A stretch of DNA of 15,624 bases, from positions 1 through 15,624 of the forward strand of contig JBBSAJ010000050.1 of assembly GCA_038252405.1 (NCBI GenBank), given 5' to 3'. Source of the stretch: DATCDE01 sp038252405 (GTDB taxonomy: Bacteria > Actinomycetota > Actinomycetes > Prado026). The position numbers and the translations under genes are program-made. The notes under the pieces are model-generated. The model did no database searches and was not told the DNA's origin. It saw nothing but the letters and a program-made list of their open reading frames with translations. Below, in pieces: positions 6,427-13,413 of the stretch (position 1 is the first letter of the stretch; each line of letters begins with the position of its first letter).

Positions 6427-8804
6427 GACACCCTCCGTGCCAGCGCGCTCGGCCACCAGATCCTCCGGTCGACGTCGTACATCAGGGCGGGCACCAGCAG
6501 GGAGCGCACCACCATCGTGTCGAGCAGCACGCCGAACGCCACCGCGAACCCGAGCTCGGCGAGGACGACCAGCGGCAGCGTGGCGAGCACCGAGAACGTC
6601 CCGGCCAGCACGAGGCCGGCGCTGGTGATCACGCCACCGGTCACGGTGAGCGCCTTGAGCACCCCGGGCCGGGTGCCCACGAGCAGCGTCTCCTCGCGCA
6701 CCCGCGTCATCAGGAAGATGTTGTAGTCCACCCCGAGCGCCACCAGGAAGACGAACGAGAACAGCGGGAACGAGGTGTCCGCGCCGGCGAAGTGGAACAC
6801 GTGGTTGAACACCACCGCACTGACCCCCAGCGTCGCCGCGAACGACAGCACCACGGTGAGGACGAGCAGGAACGGGGCCAGCAGCGCCCGCAGCAGCAGC
6901 GCCAGGATGAGGAAGATCACCACCAGCACGATCGGGATGATCACCGCCCGGTCCCGGCGGGACGCCTGCTGGGTGTCGTAGTTGATCGCCGTGAAGCCGC
7001 CGACCTTGGCGTCCGCGCCGGGCACGGCGTGGACCGCTGCGCGCAGCGCCTTGACGGTCTGCTCGGCCGCCAGCGAGTCCGACGCCGACGTCAAGGTGGC
7101 CTGGAACTGCACCAGCCCGTCCACCACCTTGGGGATGGTCGACGGCTGGCCGGAACCGGCCGGCTGCCCGGTGTAGGGGACGATCGTCGCGATCCCCGGC
7201 ACCGGCTTGGCGGCGGCCAGGATCGCGTCGGCCTGGTCGGCGTTGCCGATGATGACCGCCGGGCTGCCCGAGCCGGCCGGGAAGTGCTGGCCCAGCTGCT
7301 GCTGCCCCAGCACGGAGTCGACCTTCTTGGTGAATGCGTCGCTCTGCGAGATGCCGTCCGCCTTGAGCGTGGTGACGAAGAACGCGGCGACGAGCAGCAC
7401 CAGCGTGGTGGTCACCCAGGTGCGCCGCGGGTGGCGTCCCACCCCGGCCGCGACCTTCGACCACATCCCGGACAGCTTCTCGTCGTGCTCGTCGTGCCGC
7501 GGGACCTTCGGCCAGAAGCCCCAGCGGCCGGCCGGCCAGCCGGCGAAGAACGCCCACCGCGGCGGGACGGCGGCCCGGCGGGCCCGCACCCCCAGGACGA
7601 ACCCGCCGACGACGAGCAGCAGCGCCAGACCGGCCGCAGCGCCCGCGGGCAGCCCGAGCGCCGAGAGCACTCCGAACAGGACGCCGAACAGCAGCAGCCC
7701 GGCCACCGCGGACGGCATGAGGAGCAGCGCGGGCAGGAAGGTGAGGCTGGCCAGCAGTGCGCACGCGATGCCGATGGCTGCGACCGGGCCGGTCGACTTG
7801 TTGGAGTTCAGCTCGGAGAACAGCAGGCACAGCAGGCCGACCGTCACGGTCGCCGCGGAGGCGACCAGGGGCTCCAGCACACCGCGCCAGGCCACCTTCA
7901 TCGCGTCGAAGTGGCTCTCGTAGCGGTGCAGCTCCTCGCGGTAGCGGGCGACGAGCAGCAACGCGTAGTCGGTCCCCGCGCCGAAGACCAGCACGGTGAG
8001 GATGCCCTGGCTCTGCCCATTGAGGGTGAGCACGTCGTGCTTCGCGAGCAGGTACACGACGCCGCTCGCCGCAGTCAGCGCGAACCCCGCGGACATCAGC
8101 GGGATGACCCACAGGAACGGGCTGCGGTAGACCAGGATCAGGATCACCGCCACGACCAGGGCGGTGATACCCAGCAGCGTGGTGTCCAGCGCCCCGAACA
8201 CCGAGAACAGGTCGGCCAGCAGCCCGCCGGGGCCGGTGACATGCGCCTCCAGCCCAGGGACCTGGGGCAGCGCCGCGCGCACGGTCTCCACCGTCCGGAG
8301 GATCGGGGACTTGCCGTCGTCCATCGGCTTGCTGACCTTGTTCGAGTCCAGCGGCACCCCGATGAGCACGGCCTTTCCGTCCTGCGACGGGATCGGGACA
8401 ATCGGGCCCGCGGCGGTGTAGTCGCCCACGGTCTTCCCGTCACCCACCTCGAGGCTGGGCAGCTTCGCCACGAACGCGGCGATCGCCTGCTGGTCGGCGG
8501 CGGTGATCCCCGGGTCGCGGCTGAAGACCACGAACATCGGCAGCTCGGCCTGCTCGGCGAACTTCGCCTGCAGCTCGTTCACCTTGGTGGACTCGGCCGA
8601 CGCCGGCAGGAACGACGCGTTGTCGTTCTTCTGCACCGAGCTGAGCTGGCCGGACAGCGGCCCGAGGAGACCGCCGAGCGCGAACCACACGACCAGCGCG
8701 ACGGCGGACCACAGGAACGGACGCCGCGGGCGGCGCTCGGCCGGGTTCACCGGGGAGGGGGGCGCGACGGGTGGTGCGGGCGCGGACAACCGGGGCTCCT
8801 TCAT
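6423..8804 (-). CDS. MMPL-family RND transporter with two extra central helices
   Basis: This 793-residue integral membrane protein has the two-repeat RND/MMPL layout. TM1 is at about 30-50, followed by an outer domain (about 51-205), then a helix bundle with GAGTDYALLLVARYREE (Asp279-Tyr280). The second half has another outer domain and the equivalent GVDYNIFLMTRVREE (Asp693-Tyr694). These paired Asp-Tyr residues in the membrane are the proton-relay signature of MmpL proteins. MMPL proteins export lipids or other hydrophobic compounds; no cargo can be read from the sequence. Residues about 364-381 and 388-407 form two extra hydrophobic helices in the central cytoplasmic linker, before the FWPKVPRHD segment where most relatives go straight on. 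The ATG at 8804 has only a weak SD. It is the first gene of an operon with the Gfo/Idh gene and diverges from lipB. Confidence 0.93.
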   Translation of the reverse strand: MKEPRLSAPAPPVAPPSPVNPAERRPRRPFLWSAVALVVWFALGGLLGPLSGQLSSVQKNDNASFLPASAESTKVNELQAKFAEQAELPMFVVFSRDPGITAADQQAIAAFVAKLPSLEVGDGKTVGDYTAAGPIVPIPSQDGKAVLIGVPLDSNKVSKPMDDGKSPILRTVETVRAALPQVPGLEAHVTGPGGLLADLFSVFGALDTTLLGITALVVAVILILVYRSPFLWVIPLMSAGFALTAASGVVYLLAKHDVLTLNGQSQGILTVLVFGAGTDYALLLVARYREELHRYESHFDAMKVAWRGVLEPLVASAATVTVGLLCLLFSELNSNKSTGPVAAIGIACALLASLTFLPALLLMPSAVAGLLLFGVLFGVLSALGLPAGAAAGLALLLVVGGFVLGVRARRAAVPPRWAFFAGWPAGRWGFWPKVPRHDEHDEKLSGMWSKVAAGVGRHPRRTWVTTTLVLLVAAFFVTTLKADGISQSDAFTKKVDSVLGQQQLGQHFPAGSGSPAVIIGNADQADAILAAAKPVPGIATIVPYTGQPAGSGQPSTIPKVVDGLVQFQATLTSASDSLAAEQTVKALRAAVHAVPGADAKVGGFTAINYDTQQASRRDRAVIIPIVLVVIFLILALLLRALLAPFLLVLTVVLSFAATLGVSAVVFNHVFHFAGADTSFPLFSFVFLVALGVDYNIFLMTRVREETLLVGTRPGVLKALTVTGGVITSAGLVLAGTFSVLATLPLVVLAELGFAVAFGVLLDTMVVRSLLVPALMYDVDRRIWWPSALARRVS

Positions 8805-8863
8805 CGGTCGTGGCGAGGGGTGCCTGGGCTGATCATCCCCGCCGGAGGGCGAATCCGCACGAC

Positions 8864-8869
8864 TACTGT
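8864..8869 (+). promoter_or_regulatory. -10 box, leaderless promoter of lipB
   Basis: TACTGT lies 6 nt before the lipB GTG at 8876. This supports a leaderless transcript and separates lipB transcription from the sucB-epimerase unit upstream. The 71-bp gap 8805-8875 also has to hold the divergent MMPL promoter, for which I see no convincing box. Confidence 0.6.
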
Positions 8870-8875
8870 GGTGCC

Positions 8876-9532
8876 GTGTCCGCCCCCACCGCCGTCCGCC
8901 TCGGCTTCGGTACTGACGCCGTCCCGTACCAGCGGGCCTGGGACGAGCAGCGGCGCGTACACCGCGAGGTGGCCGAGGGCCGGCAGGGTGACACCGTGCT
9001 GCTGCTGGAGCACCCGGCGGTCTACACCGCCGGCAAGCGCACCGAACCGTGGGAGCGCCCCGTCGACGGCACCCCCGTGGTCGACGTCGACCGGGGCGGC
9101 AAGATCACCTGGCATGGGCCCGGCCAGCTGGTCGGCTACCCGATCCTGCGGCTGCCCGACCCGATCGACGTGGTCGCGCACGTGCGCCGGATGGAGCGGC
9201 TGCTCGGCGCTGTCTGCGCCGACTTGGGGCTGGCCACCACCCCGGTCGAGGGCCGCAGCGGCGTGTGGGTGCCCGCCGACGAGCGCGGCCCGGACCGCAA
9301 GGTGGCCGCCATCGGGGTCCGGGTCGCCCGTGGTGTGACCATGCACGGGTTCGCGCTCAACTGCGACTGCGACCTGGCCGCGTTCGGCACGATCGTGCCG
9401 TGCGGGATCACCGACGCGGGCGTCACCTCGCTGAGCCGGGAGCTGGGTCGCACGGTCACCGTGCGGGACGCCCTGCCGCTCGTCGAGGCCCGGCTCGCGC
9501 AGCTGACGGAGCTGGCCCCGAGCGCAAGGTGA
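8876..9532 (+). CDS. lipB: Lipoyl(octanoyl) transferase LipB
   Basis: LipB moves octanoyl from octanoyl-ACP to the lysine of lipoyl domains, the first step of endogenous lipoate assembly in the cytoplasm. The 218-residue protein shows the family signature RGGKITWHGPGQLVGYPI (73-90), the lysine motif DRKVAAIG with Lys142, and the cysteine motif GTIVPCGITDAG with Cys176. These two residues fall at the same numbers as the catalytic Lys142/Cys176 dyad reported for M. tuberculosis LipB, which supports the GTG 8876 start. An in-frame upstream start at 8771 would add 35 unconserved residues and bypass the -10 box, so I reject it. Its natural substrate includes the SucB E2 encoded earlier in the window. 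lipA, normally adjacent, is here separated by three genes. Confidence 0.96.
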   Translation: MSAPTAVRLGFGTDAVPYQRAWDEQRRVHREVAEGRQGDTVLLLEHPAVYTAGKRTEPWERPVDGTPVVDVDRGGKITWHGPGQLVGYPILRLPDPIDVVAHVRRMERLLGAVCADLGLATTPVEGRSGVWVPADERGPDRKVAAIGVRVARGVTMHGFALNCDCDLAAFGTIVPCGITDAGVTSLSRELGRTVTVRDALPLVEARLAQLTELAPSAR

Positions 9533-9561
9533 GCGTCGCGGGCGAGGCCACTTGATCTTCC

Positions 9562-9584
9562 ACTACACTCGGCGACGATGTAGT
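9562..9584. promoter_or_regulatory. Promoter and candidate operator of the TA-like module
   Basis: TACACT at 9564-9569 is a good -10 box. It overlaps the left arm of a perfect 6-bp inverted repeat, ACTACA (9562-9567) and TGTAGT (9579-9584), separated by 11 bp. Arms spanning the -10 and the start of transcription fit autorepression, as is usual for toxin-antitoxin modules, but a 6-bp repeat can arise by chance. The leader to the ATG at 9615 would be about 40 nt. Confidence 0.4.
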
Positions 9585-9588
9585 CCGG

Positions 9589-9608
9589 CCCTCCTCGTAG
9601 AGGAAGGG
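9589..9608 (+). promoter_or_regulatory. Hairpin that would mask the ribosome binding site of the DUF433-like gene
   Basis: CCCTCCTC (9589-9596) can pair with GAGGAAGGG (9600-9608) around a GTA loop with one bulged A. The right arm is the Shine-Dalgarno sequence (AGGAAGG) for the ATG at 9615. In RNA this fold would sequester the SD and lower translation of the putative antitoxin. Confidence 0.35.
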
Positions 9609-9614
9609 CTGCGC

Positions 9615-9929
9615 ATGGACGCACATCCGGGCGTGCTGTTCCATGAGGGGGCGACCGGGCGTCGCGCCGTCCTTACGGCAGGACCGGATGTGTGGGAGGC
9701 CATCCGCGCGATCCGGGACACTCGCGCCGCGGAGCCAGACCTCGCCGGCGACGAGATCCTGGCTCTGGTGTGCGAGAACACCGGCCTGGAACTGCCTGCG
9801 TTGCGGGTCGCCGTGAACTACTACGGTTCGTTCCCCGACGAGATCAACGGGCTGCTCACCGACGCGGACGAAATCGAGGCAGGTCTGGAGCGGTCCCTCG
9901 AGAACGCCCGGCATCTTCTCGAAGCATGA
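9615..9929 (+). CDS. DUF433-like putative antitoxin
   Basis: The protein has 104 residues from ATG 9615, preceded at 8 nt by a strong SD (AGGAAGG). An earlier in-frame TTG at 9552 has no SD and lies before the predicted promoter, so it is rejected. The segment GRRAVLTAGPDVWEAIRAIRD, then EILALVCENTGLELPALRVAVNYYGSFPDEI, resembles the DUF433 pattern in which a short beta strand precedes helices (family recognised by pattern, not searched). DUF433 proteins are commonly the antitoxin partners of DUF5615 PIN-like proteins. The stop overlaps the next start (ATGA, 9926-9929), giving the antitoxin-first, coupled layout of a TA module. Codons are visibly less GC-biased than in lipB and lipA, which suggests later arrival. 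The antitoxin role is inferred from the partner gene. Confidence 0.65.
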   Translation: MDAHPGVLFHEGATGRRAVLTAGPDVWEAIRAIRDTRAAEPDLAGDEILALVCENTGLELPALRVAVNYYGSFPDEINGLLTDADEIEAGLERSLENARHLLEA

Positions 9930-10282
9930 AGGGCCTGCTGCTCGACGAGATGATCTCCCCCAAGGTCGCGGAGCAGCTACGCGCCCTGGGAGTCGACGTC
10001 GTGGCGATCAGCGAATCGCCGACCTTGCGCCCTGCACCTGACCCGGAAGTGCTTGGGCTCGCCGCCGGCCAGGACCGCGTCCTGGTGACTGACAACATCA
10101 AGGACTTCGCTCCACTGAACGTGTCCTGGGCAGCGCAGGGGCGGACCCACCACGGCATCCTGTTCGTCAGCTCCAGGACCTGCCCTCACGACCGCTCACG
10201 CGTCGAACGCATCGTCTCCTCGCTCCAGCAGCGAGTCAGCGCTGATCGCTGGCCCACCCCCGGCCAGGTCGCGTTCCTTTAG
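9926..10282 (+). CDS. DUF5615 family PIN-like protein, putative toxin
   Basis: This 118-residue protein opens with LLLDEMISPKVAEQLRALGVDVV, the N-terminal signature of DUF5615 PIN-like proteins (LLDENLSP-type), with Asp7 as the first acidic active-site candidate. Asp39/Glu41 (APDPEVLGLAA) and Asp56/Asp60 (RVLVTDNIKDF) supply the other acidic positions expected of a metal-dependent PIN-fold nuclease. The protein appears intact and full length. The ATG is embedded in the stop of the DUF433-like gene, so translation is coupled. Relatives are proposed RNase toxins of type II modules; activity here is inferred only. The module sits between lipB and the CopC gene and probably has its own promoter at 9564. 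Confidence 0.75.
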   Translation: MKGLLLDEMISPKVAEQLRALGVDVVAISESPTLRPAPDPEVLGLAAGQDRVLVTDNIKDFAPLNVSWAAQGRTHHGILFVSSRTCPHDRSRVERIVSSLQQRVSADRWPTPGQVAFL

Positions 10283-10336
10283 GGCGGCCCGGGTGACGTT
10301 CCTGTCATGACCGGCTGAAGCGGACCGGCCTGTCCG

Positions 10337-10342
10337 TACCGT
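10337..10342 (+). promoter_or_regulatory. -10 box, leaderless promoter of the CopC-domain gene
   Basis: TACCGT lies 7 nt before the ATG at 10350. Just upstream GACCGGC occurs twice as a direct repeat (10309-10315 and 10323-10329), in the place of the -35; whether it binds a regulator is unknown. Confidence 0.5.
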
Positions 10343-10349
10343 CCCTCTC

Positions 10350-10985
10350 ATGGCCGGACACCGGCGAGGGGGCGTGCGGCGCACCGCCGCCACGGGCCTG
10401 GCCGCCGCTGCCGCTGCGGCGGTCGTGCTGCTGCTCGGCGCTCCCCCCGCCTGGGCGCACTCCTCGCTGGTGTCCGGCTCCCCCTCCCCCGGCTCGGCGG
10501 TCACCGCACTGCCGGCCGTCGTCCGGCTCACCTTCGACCTGCCGGTGCTGCCGGACGGCGCCCAGGTCGTGGTCCGGGGCCCGGACGGCGTGGACCTGCA
10601 GGTGGCCCCCCCTCGGGTGACGGACACCGTGGTCGAGGTGCCGCTCCGGCCGAGCTCCGCCCCGGGCCGCTACCAGGTCGGCTGGCAGCTGGTGTCCGCT
10701 GACGGGTTCCCCGCGATCGGCGCCTACGCGTTCGTGCTCGGCGTGGCCGCCTCGGCCGGGCCCACGGATGCCTCGACCGCCGTCCAGGAGGTCGACGGGG
10801 GGCTGCGGTTCAGCGGCGGCGGCTCCGACCCGGGGCCGGCACCCCCCGCCGCGGCCGGCGCGAGCCGCTCCGACGGCAGCCCCCGGCCGGTTCTGCTGGC
10901 CGCCGGGGCGGGGGTCCTGGGTCTGCTCGGGGTGGCCGTCGCCCGGCGCCGACGGGCGGGCGCCGCGAGTACGCTAGCCGGGTGA
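10350..10985 (+). CDS. Exported, membrane-anchored CopC-domain protein with incomplete copper site
   Basis: The 211-residue precursor has a Sec signal peptide (Arg-rich start, Ala/Val/Leu core, cleavage after AWA at 34-36). The mature protein would begin with His37, the N-terminal copper ligand of CopC proteins. The beta-sandwich follows (LVSGSPSPGSAV ... VRLTFDLPV ... YQVGWQLVSADG). The second ligand motif, usually Asp-Gly-His, reads Asp118-Gly-Phe120 (TTC at 10707-10709), so the expected histidine is missing. A Gly/Pro/Ser-rich spacer leads to a C-terminal membrane helix (PVLLAAGAGVLGLLGVAVA) and Arg-rich tail, placing the domain outside the cell. CopC proteins bind Cu(II), often next to CopD; no CopD is present here. 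The stop overlaps the lipA start (GTGA, 10982-10985). Confidence 0.85.
   Translation: MAGHRRGGVRRTAATGLAAAAAAAVVLLLGAPPAWAHSSLVSGSPSPGSAVTALPAVVRLTFDLPVLPDGAQVVVRGPDGVDLQVAPPRVTDTVVEVPLRPSSAPGRYQVGWQLVSADGFPAIGAYAFVLGVAASAGPTDASTAVQEVDGGLRFSGGGSDPGPAPPAAAGASRSDGSPRPVLLAAGAGVLGLLGVAVARRRRAGAASTLAG
10970..10975 (+). promoter_or_regulatory. -10 box, leaderless promoter of lipA
   Basis: TACGCT lies 6 nt before the lipA GTG at 10982, inside the last codons of the CopC gene. It would let lipA be transcribed independently of CopC despite the 4-nt gene overlap. Confidence 0.6.
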
Positions 10986-11929
10986 CCGTCGCCCCCGAAG
11001 GCCGCCGCCTCCTGCGGCTCGAGGTTCGCAACGCCGAGACCCCGATCGAGCGCAAACCGCCGTGGATCAAGACCCGGCTGCGCACCAGACCGCAGTACAC
11101 CGAGCTCAAGGGCCTGGTGCAGGACGAGGGCCTGCACACGGTGTGCGAGGAGGCCGGCTGCCCCAACATCTTCGAGTGCTGGGAGGACCGCGAGGCGACC
11201 TTCCTCATCGGCGGTGACCAGTGCACCCGGCGCTGCGACTTCTGCCAGATCGACACCGGCAAACCGGCCCCGCTGGACACCGACGAGCCGCGCCGGGTTG
11301 CCGAGTCGGTGCAGACCATGGGGCTGCGCTACGCCACCATCACCGGGGTCACCCGCGACGACCTCGACGACGAGGGCGCCTGGCTGTACGCGCAGACCGT
11401 GCGGGCCATCCACGAGCTCAACCCGGGCACCGGGGTGGAGCTGCTCACCCCCGACTTCTCCGGCCGGCCCGAGCTGCTCGCCCAGGTCTTCGACGCCGCT
11501 CCGGAGGTGTTCGCGCACAACCTGGAGACGGTGCCGCGGATCTTCCGCCGGATCCGTCCAGGGTTCCGCTACGAGCGGTCGCTCGAGGTCATCGCCGCCG
11601 GGCGGGCCGCCGGGCTGGTGACCAAGTCGAACCTGATCCTGGGCATGGGCGAGACCCGTGCGGAGGTCGTCGCCGCGCTCACCGACCTGCACGACGCCGG
11701 CTGCGACCTGGTGACCATCACCCAGTACCTGCGGCCGAGCCCGCGCCACCACCCGGTGGAGCGGTGGGTGGAGCCGGCCGAGTTCGACGAGCTGGCCGTC
11801 GAGGCCACGGCGATGGGCTTCCTCGGGGTGATGAGCGGCCCGCTGGTGCGCTCGTCGTACCGGGCCGGGCGGCTGTACCAGCAGGCCGTGGCCGCCCGCA
11901 GCGGCGCGGGAGCGGCCCGGCATGGCTGA
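10982..11929 (+). CDS. lipA: Lipoyl synthase LipA (radical SAM)
   Basis: LipA inserts two sulfur atoms into protein-bound octanoyl chains, completing lipoylation after LipB. All cluster ligands are visible in the 315-residue protein: the auxiliary [4Fe-4S] motif Cys55-X4-Cys60-X5-Cys66 (TVCEEAGCPNIFECW), the radical SAM motif Cys81-X3-Cys85-X2-Cys88 (CTRRCDFC), and the C-terminal RSSY motif (290-293) whose second serine (Ser292) is the fourth ligand of the auxiliary cluster. Length is normal. GTG 10982 is chosen because of the leaderless -10 box and because the family N-terminus (PPWIKTRL) follows at the expected distance. The gene overlaps CopC by 4 nt upstream and the acyltransferase by 8 nt downstream. 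Its presence with LipB and SucB supports a self-contained lipoylation locus. Confidence 0.97.
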   Translation: MTVAPEGRRLLRLEVRNAETPIERKPPWIKTRLRTRPQYTELKGLVQDEGLHTVCEEAGCPNIFECWEDREATFLIGGDQCTRRCDFCQIDTGKPAPLDTDEPRRVAESVQTMGLRYATITGVTRDDLDDEGAWLYAQTVRAIHELNPGTGVELLTPDFSGRPELLAQVFDAAPEVFAHNLETVPRIFRRIRPGFRYERSLEVIAAGRAAGLVTKSNLILGMGETRAEVVAALTDLHDAGCDLVTITQYLRPSPRHHPVERWVEPAEFDELAVEATAMGFLGVMSGPLVRSSYRAGRLYQQAVAARSGAGAARHG

Positions 11930-12677
11930 CCGGGTCTACCCGCCGGTCATCGCGGTGGCCCGGACGGTGTTCGTCGGCCTCGGGCTGACCTTCGACATCA
12001 CCGGCGAGGAGCACGTCCCCCGCCACGGCGGCGCGATCATGGCGATCAATCACGTCGGCCTGCTCGACTTCACCTTCGCCGGCCTGGCGGCGCACCCCTC
12101 GAAGCGGTTCGTCCGGTTCATGGCCAAGGAGGCGATCTTCGAGCACTGGGCCGCCGGCCCGCTGATGCGCGGCATGCACCACATCTCGGTGGACCGGTCG
12201 GCCGGTGCCTCCTCGTACGCCGCCGCGCTGCGGGCGCTGAAGGACGGAGAGGTGATCGGGGTCTTCCCGGAGGCGACGGTCTCCCCGTCCTGGGAGCTGC
12301 TGCCGTTCAAGAACGGCGTGGTCCGGATGGCCGCCGCCACCGGCGTCCCGATCCTGCCGACGGTGCTGTGGGGCTCCCAGCGGGTGCTCACCCACGGCCA
12401 CCGTCGCAAGGCCAACCTGGAGCGGATCCCGATCAGCATCGACGTGGGCACCCCGCTCGAGGTCGGCCGCCGGGACGACCCTGCCGTCGCGCTGGCCCAG
12501 CTGCGGGACCAGATGGAGCAGATGCTGCACGCGGCCCAGGAGCGGTACCCGGTCAAGCCGAAGCCCGGCGAGCACCCCTGGTGGCTGCCGGCGCGGCTCG
12601 GTGGCAGCGCGCCCACGCCGGCCGAGGGCGAGGCGATGGTGGCGCACCGCCGGGAGGGCCGCCCGTCGGCCTCCTGA
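11922..12677 (+). CDS. PlsC-type lysophospholipid / 1-acylglycerol-3-phosphate acyltransferase
   Basis: The 251-residue protein carries the acyltransferase HX4D motif as His44-VGLL-Asp49 (AINHVGLLDF) and the substrate-binding block FPEATVSPS at 115-123 (FPEGTRS in most relatives). Between them, RFMAKEAIFEHWAAGPLMRGMHHISVDR follows the usual PlsC pattern. Such enzymes acylate lysophosphatidic acid or other lipid acceptors at the inner face of the membrane; acceptor and acyl donor cannot be told. The ATG lies inside the lipA end (8-nt overlap), so it is co-translated with lipA. In M. tuberculosis lipA is followed directly by Rv2219, so this gene is an addition in this lineage. The C-terminus is charged and has no membrane helix. 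Confidence 0.9.
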   Translation: MADRVYPPVIAVARTVFVGLGLTFDITGEEHVPRHGGAIMAINHVGLLDFTFAGLAAHPSKRFVRFMAKEAIFEHWAAGPLMRGMHHISVDRSAGASSYAAALRALKDGEVIGVFPEATVSPSWELLPFKNGVVRMAAATGVPILPTVLWGSQRVLTHGHRRKANLERIPISIDVGTPLEVGRRDDPAVALAQLRDQMEQMLHAAQERYPVKPKPGEHPWWLPARLGGSAPTPAEGEAMVAHRREGRPSAS

Positions 12678-12710
12678 CCTGGCGCGTTCGGACGACACCG
12701 CCCGGCCCCT

Positions 12711-12716
12711 TACCCT
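12711..12716 (+). promoter_or_regulatory. -10 box, leaderless promoter of the DUF4191 gene
   Basis: TACCCT lies 7 nt before the ATG at 12724. TTCGGA at 12687-12692 is a possible weak -35, 18 nt upstream of it. Confidence 0.5.
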
Positions 12717-12723
12717 GTCCCCC

Positions 12724-13413
12724 ATGGCGTTGTGGAACCGCAAGAAGAAGGAAGGGCCCGGCCGGGTCGCGCAGATCAAGGCCGCCTACCAGGTGGCCCA
12801 GCGGTCCGACCCGCGGATCGGCTGGATCCTGGCGGCCTGGTTCGTCGGCGTGCTGGTCCCCTTCGTGCTCGTCGGCATCCTGCTCGATCACACGTTCTAC
12901 CTGAGCTTCCTCGGGGTGTCGGTGGCCGTGCTGGTCGTCACCTTCATCTTCGGCCGCCGGGCCGAGCGGGCCGCCTACGCCTCGATCGAGGGGCAGCCGG
13001 GTGCCGCCGCGGCCGCGCTGAACACGCTGCGCAAGGGCTACACGGTGACCCCCGCCGTGGCAGTGACCCGCAACCAGGACGTCGTCCACCGCGTGGTCGG
13101 CAAGTGCGGGGTCGTGCTGATCGGTGAGGGTGCCCCCAGCCGGGTCGCCCACCTGCTCGCCGGGGAGCGCAAGCGCACCCAGCGGGTCGTCGGCGACGCG
13201 CCGGTGAACGAGGTGGTCGCCGGCAACGGGCCCGGCGAGGTCCCGCTGGCCAAGCTGAACGCCTACGTGATGAAGCTGCCGAAGACGCTGAACGGCTCGC
13301 AGATCACCGAGCTGGAGCACCGGCTCAAGGCGCTCACCGCCGTCCAGGGCACCATCCCGCTCCCCAAAGGCCCGCTGCCCAAGGGCGCCCGGATGCCCAA
13401 GATGCCCCGCTGA
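12724..13413 (+). CDS. DUF4191 family membrane protein (Rv2219-like)
   Basis: The protein has 229 residues from ATG 12724. A Lys/Arg-rich N-terminus (ALWNRKKKEGPGR) precedes two membrane helices (about 32-54 and 58-77) with a very short outer loop. The rest is a cytoplasmic domain containing RRAERAAYASIEGQPGAAAAAL and RVAHLLAGERKRTQRVVGDAPV. This matches the actinobacterial DUF4191 family, whose gene sits between lipA and glnA in M. tuberculosis (Rv2219). Its function is unknown. The start is fixed by the -10 box 7 nt upstream; the longer in-frame extension back to 12601 overlaps the acyltransferase and lacks conserved features. It converges with the RDD gene and ends within a shared hairpin. 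Confidence 0.88.
   Translation: MALWNRKKKEGPGRVAQIKAAYQVAQRSDPRIGWILAAWFVGVLVPFVLVGILLDHTFYLSFLGVSVAVLVVTFIFGRRAERAAYASIEGQPGAAAAALNTLRKGYTVTPAVAVTRNQDVVHRVVGKCGVVLIGEGAPSRVAHLLAGERKRTQRVVGDAPVNEVVAGNGPGEVPLAKLNAYVMKLPKTLNGSQITELEHRLKALTAVQGTIPLPKGPLPKGARMPKMPR

Noticed and set aside
6427..8112. An N-terminal extension of the Gfo/Idh frame giving a 915-residue protein
   Set aside because: The extension is an out-of-frame reading of the MMPL gene; the SD plus GTG at 6426 and the Rossmann motif mark the true start.
8771..8875. A longer N-terminus for LipB
   Set aside because: It lies before the -10 box, is not LipB-like, and would shift the catalytic Lys/Cys away from the family positions.
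6792..9338. An 848-codon plus-strand open frame opposite the MMPL gene
   Set aside because: Its product is Gln/Arg/His/Asp-rich low-complexity sequence typical of the antisense frame of a GC-rich gene, while the minus-strand MMPL has clear family motifs.
9552..9614. A TTG start for the DUF433-like gene
   Set aside because: It has no SD and precedes the predicted transcription start; ATG 9615 has a strong SD.
10309..10329. GACCGGC direct repeats as a copper-responsive operator
   Set aside because: Two 7-bp repeats in very GC-rich DNA are not enough, and they do not match a copper-repressor site that I recognise.
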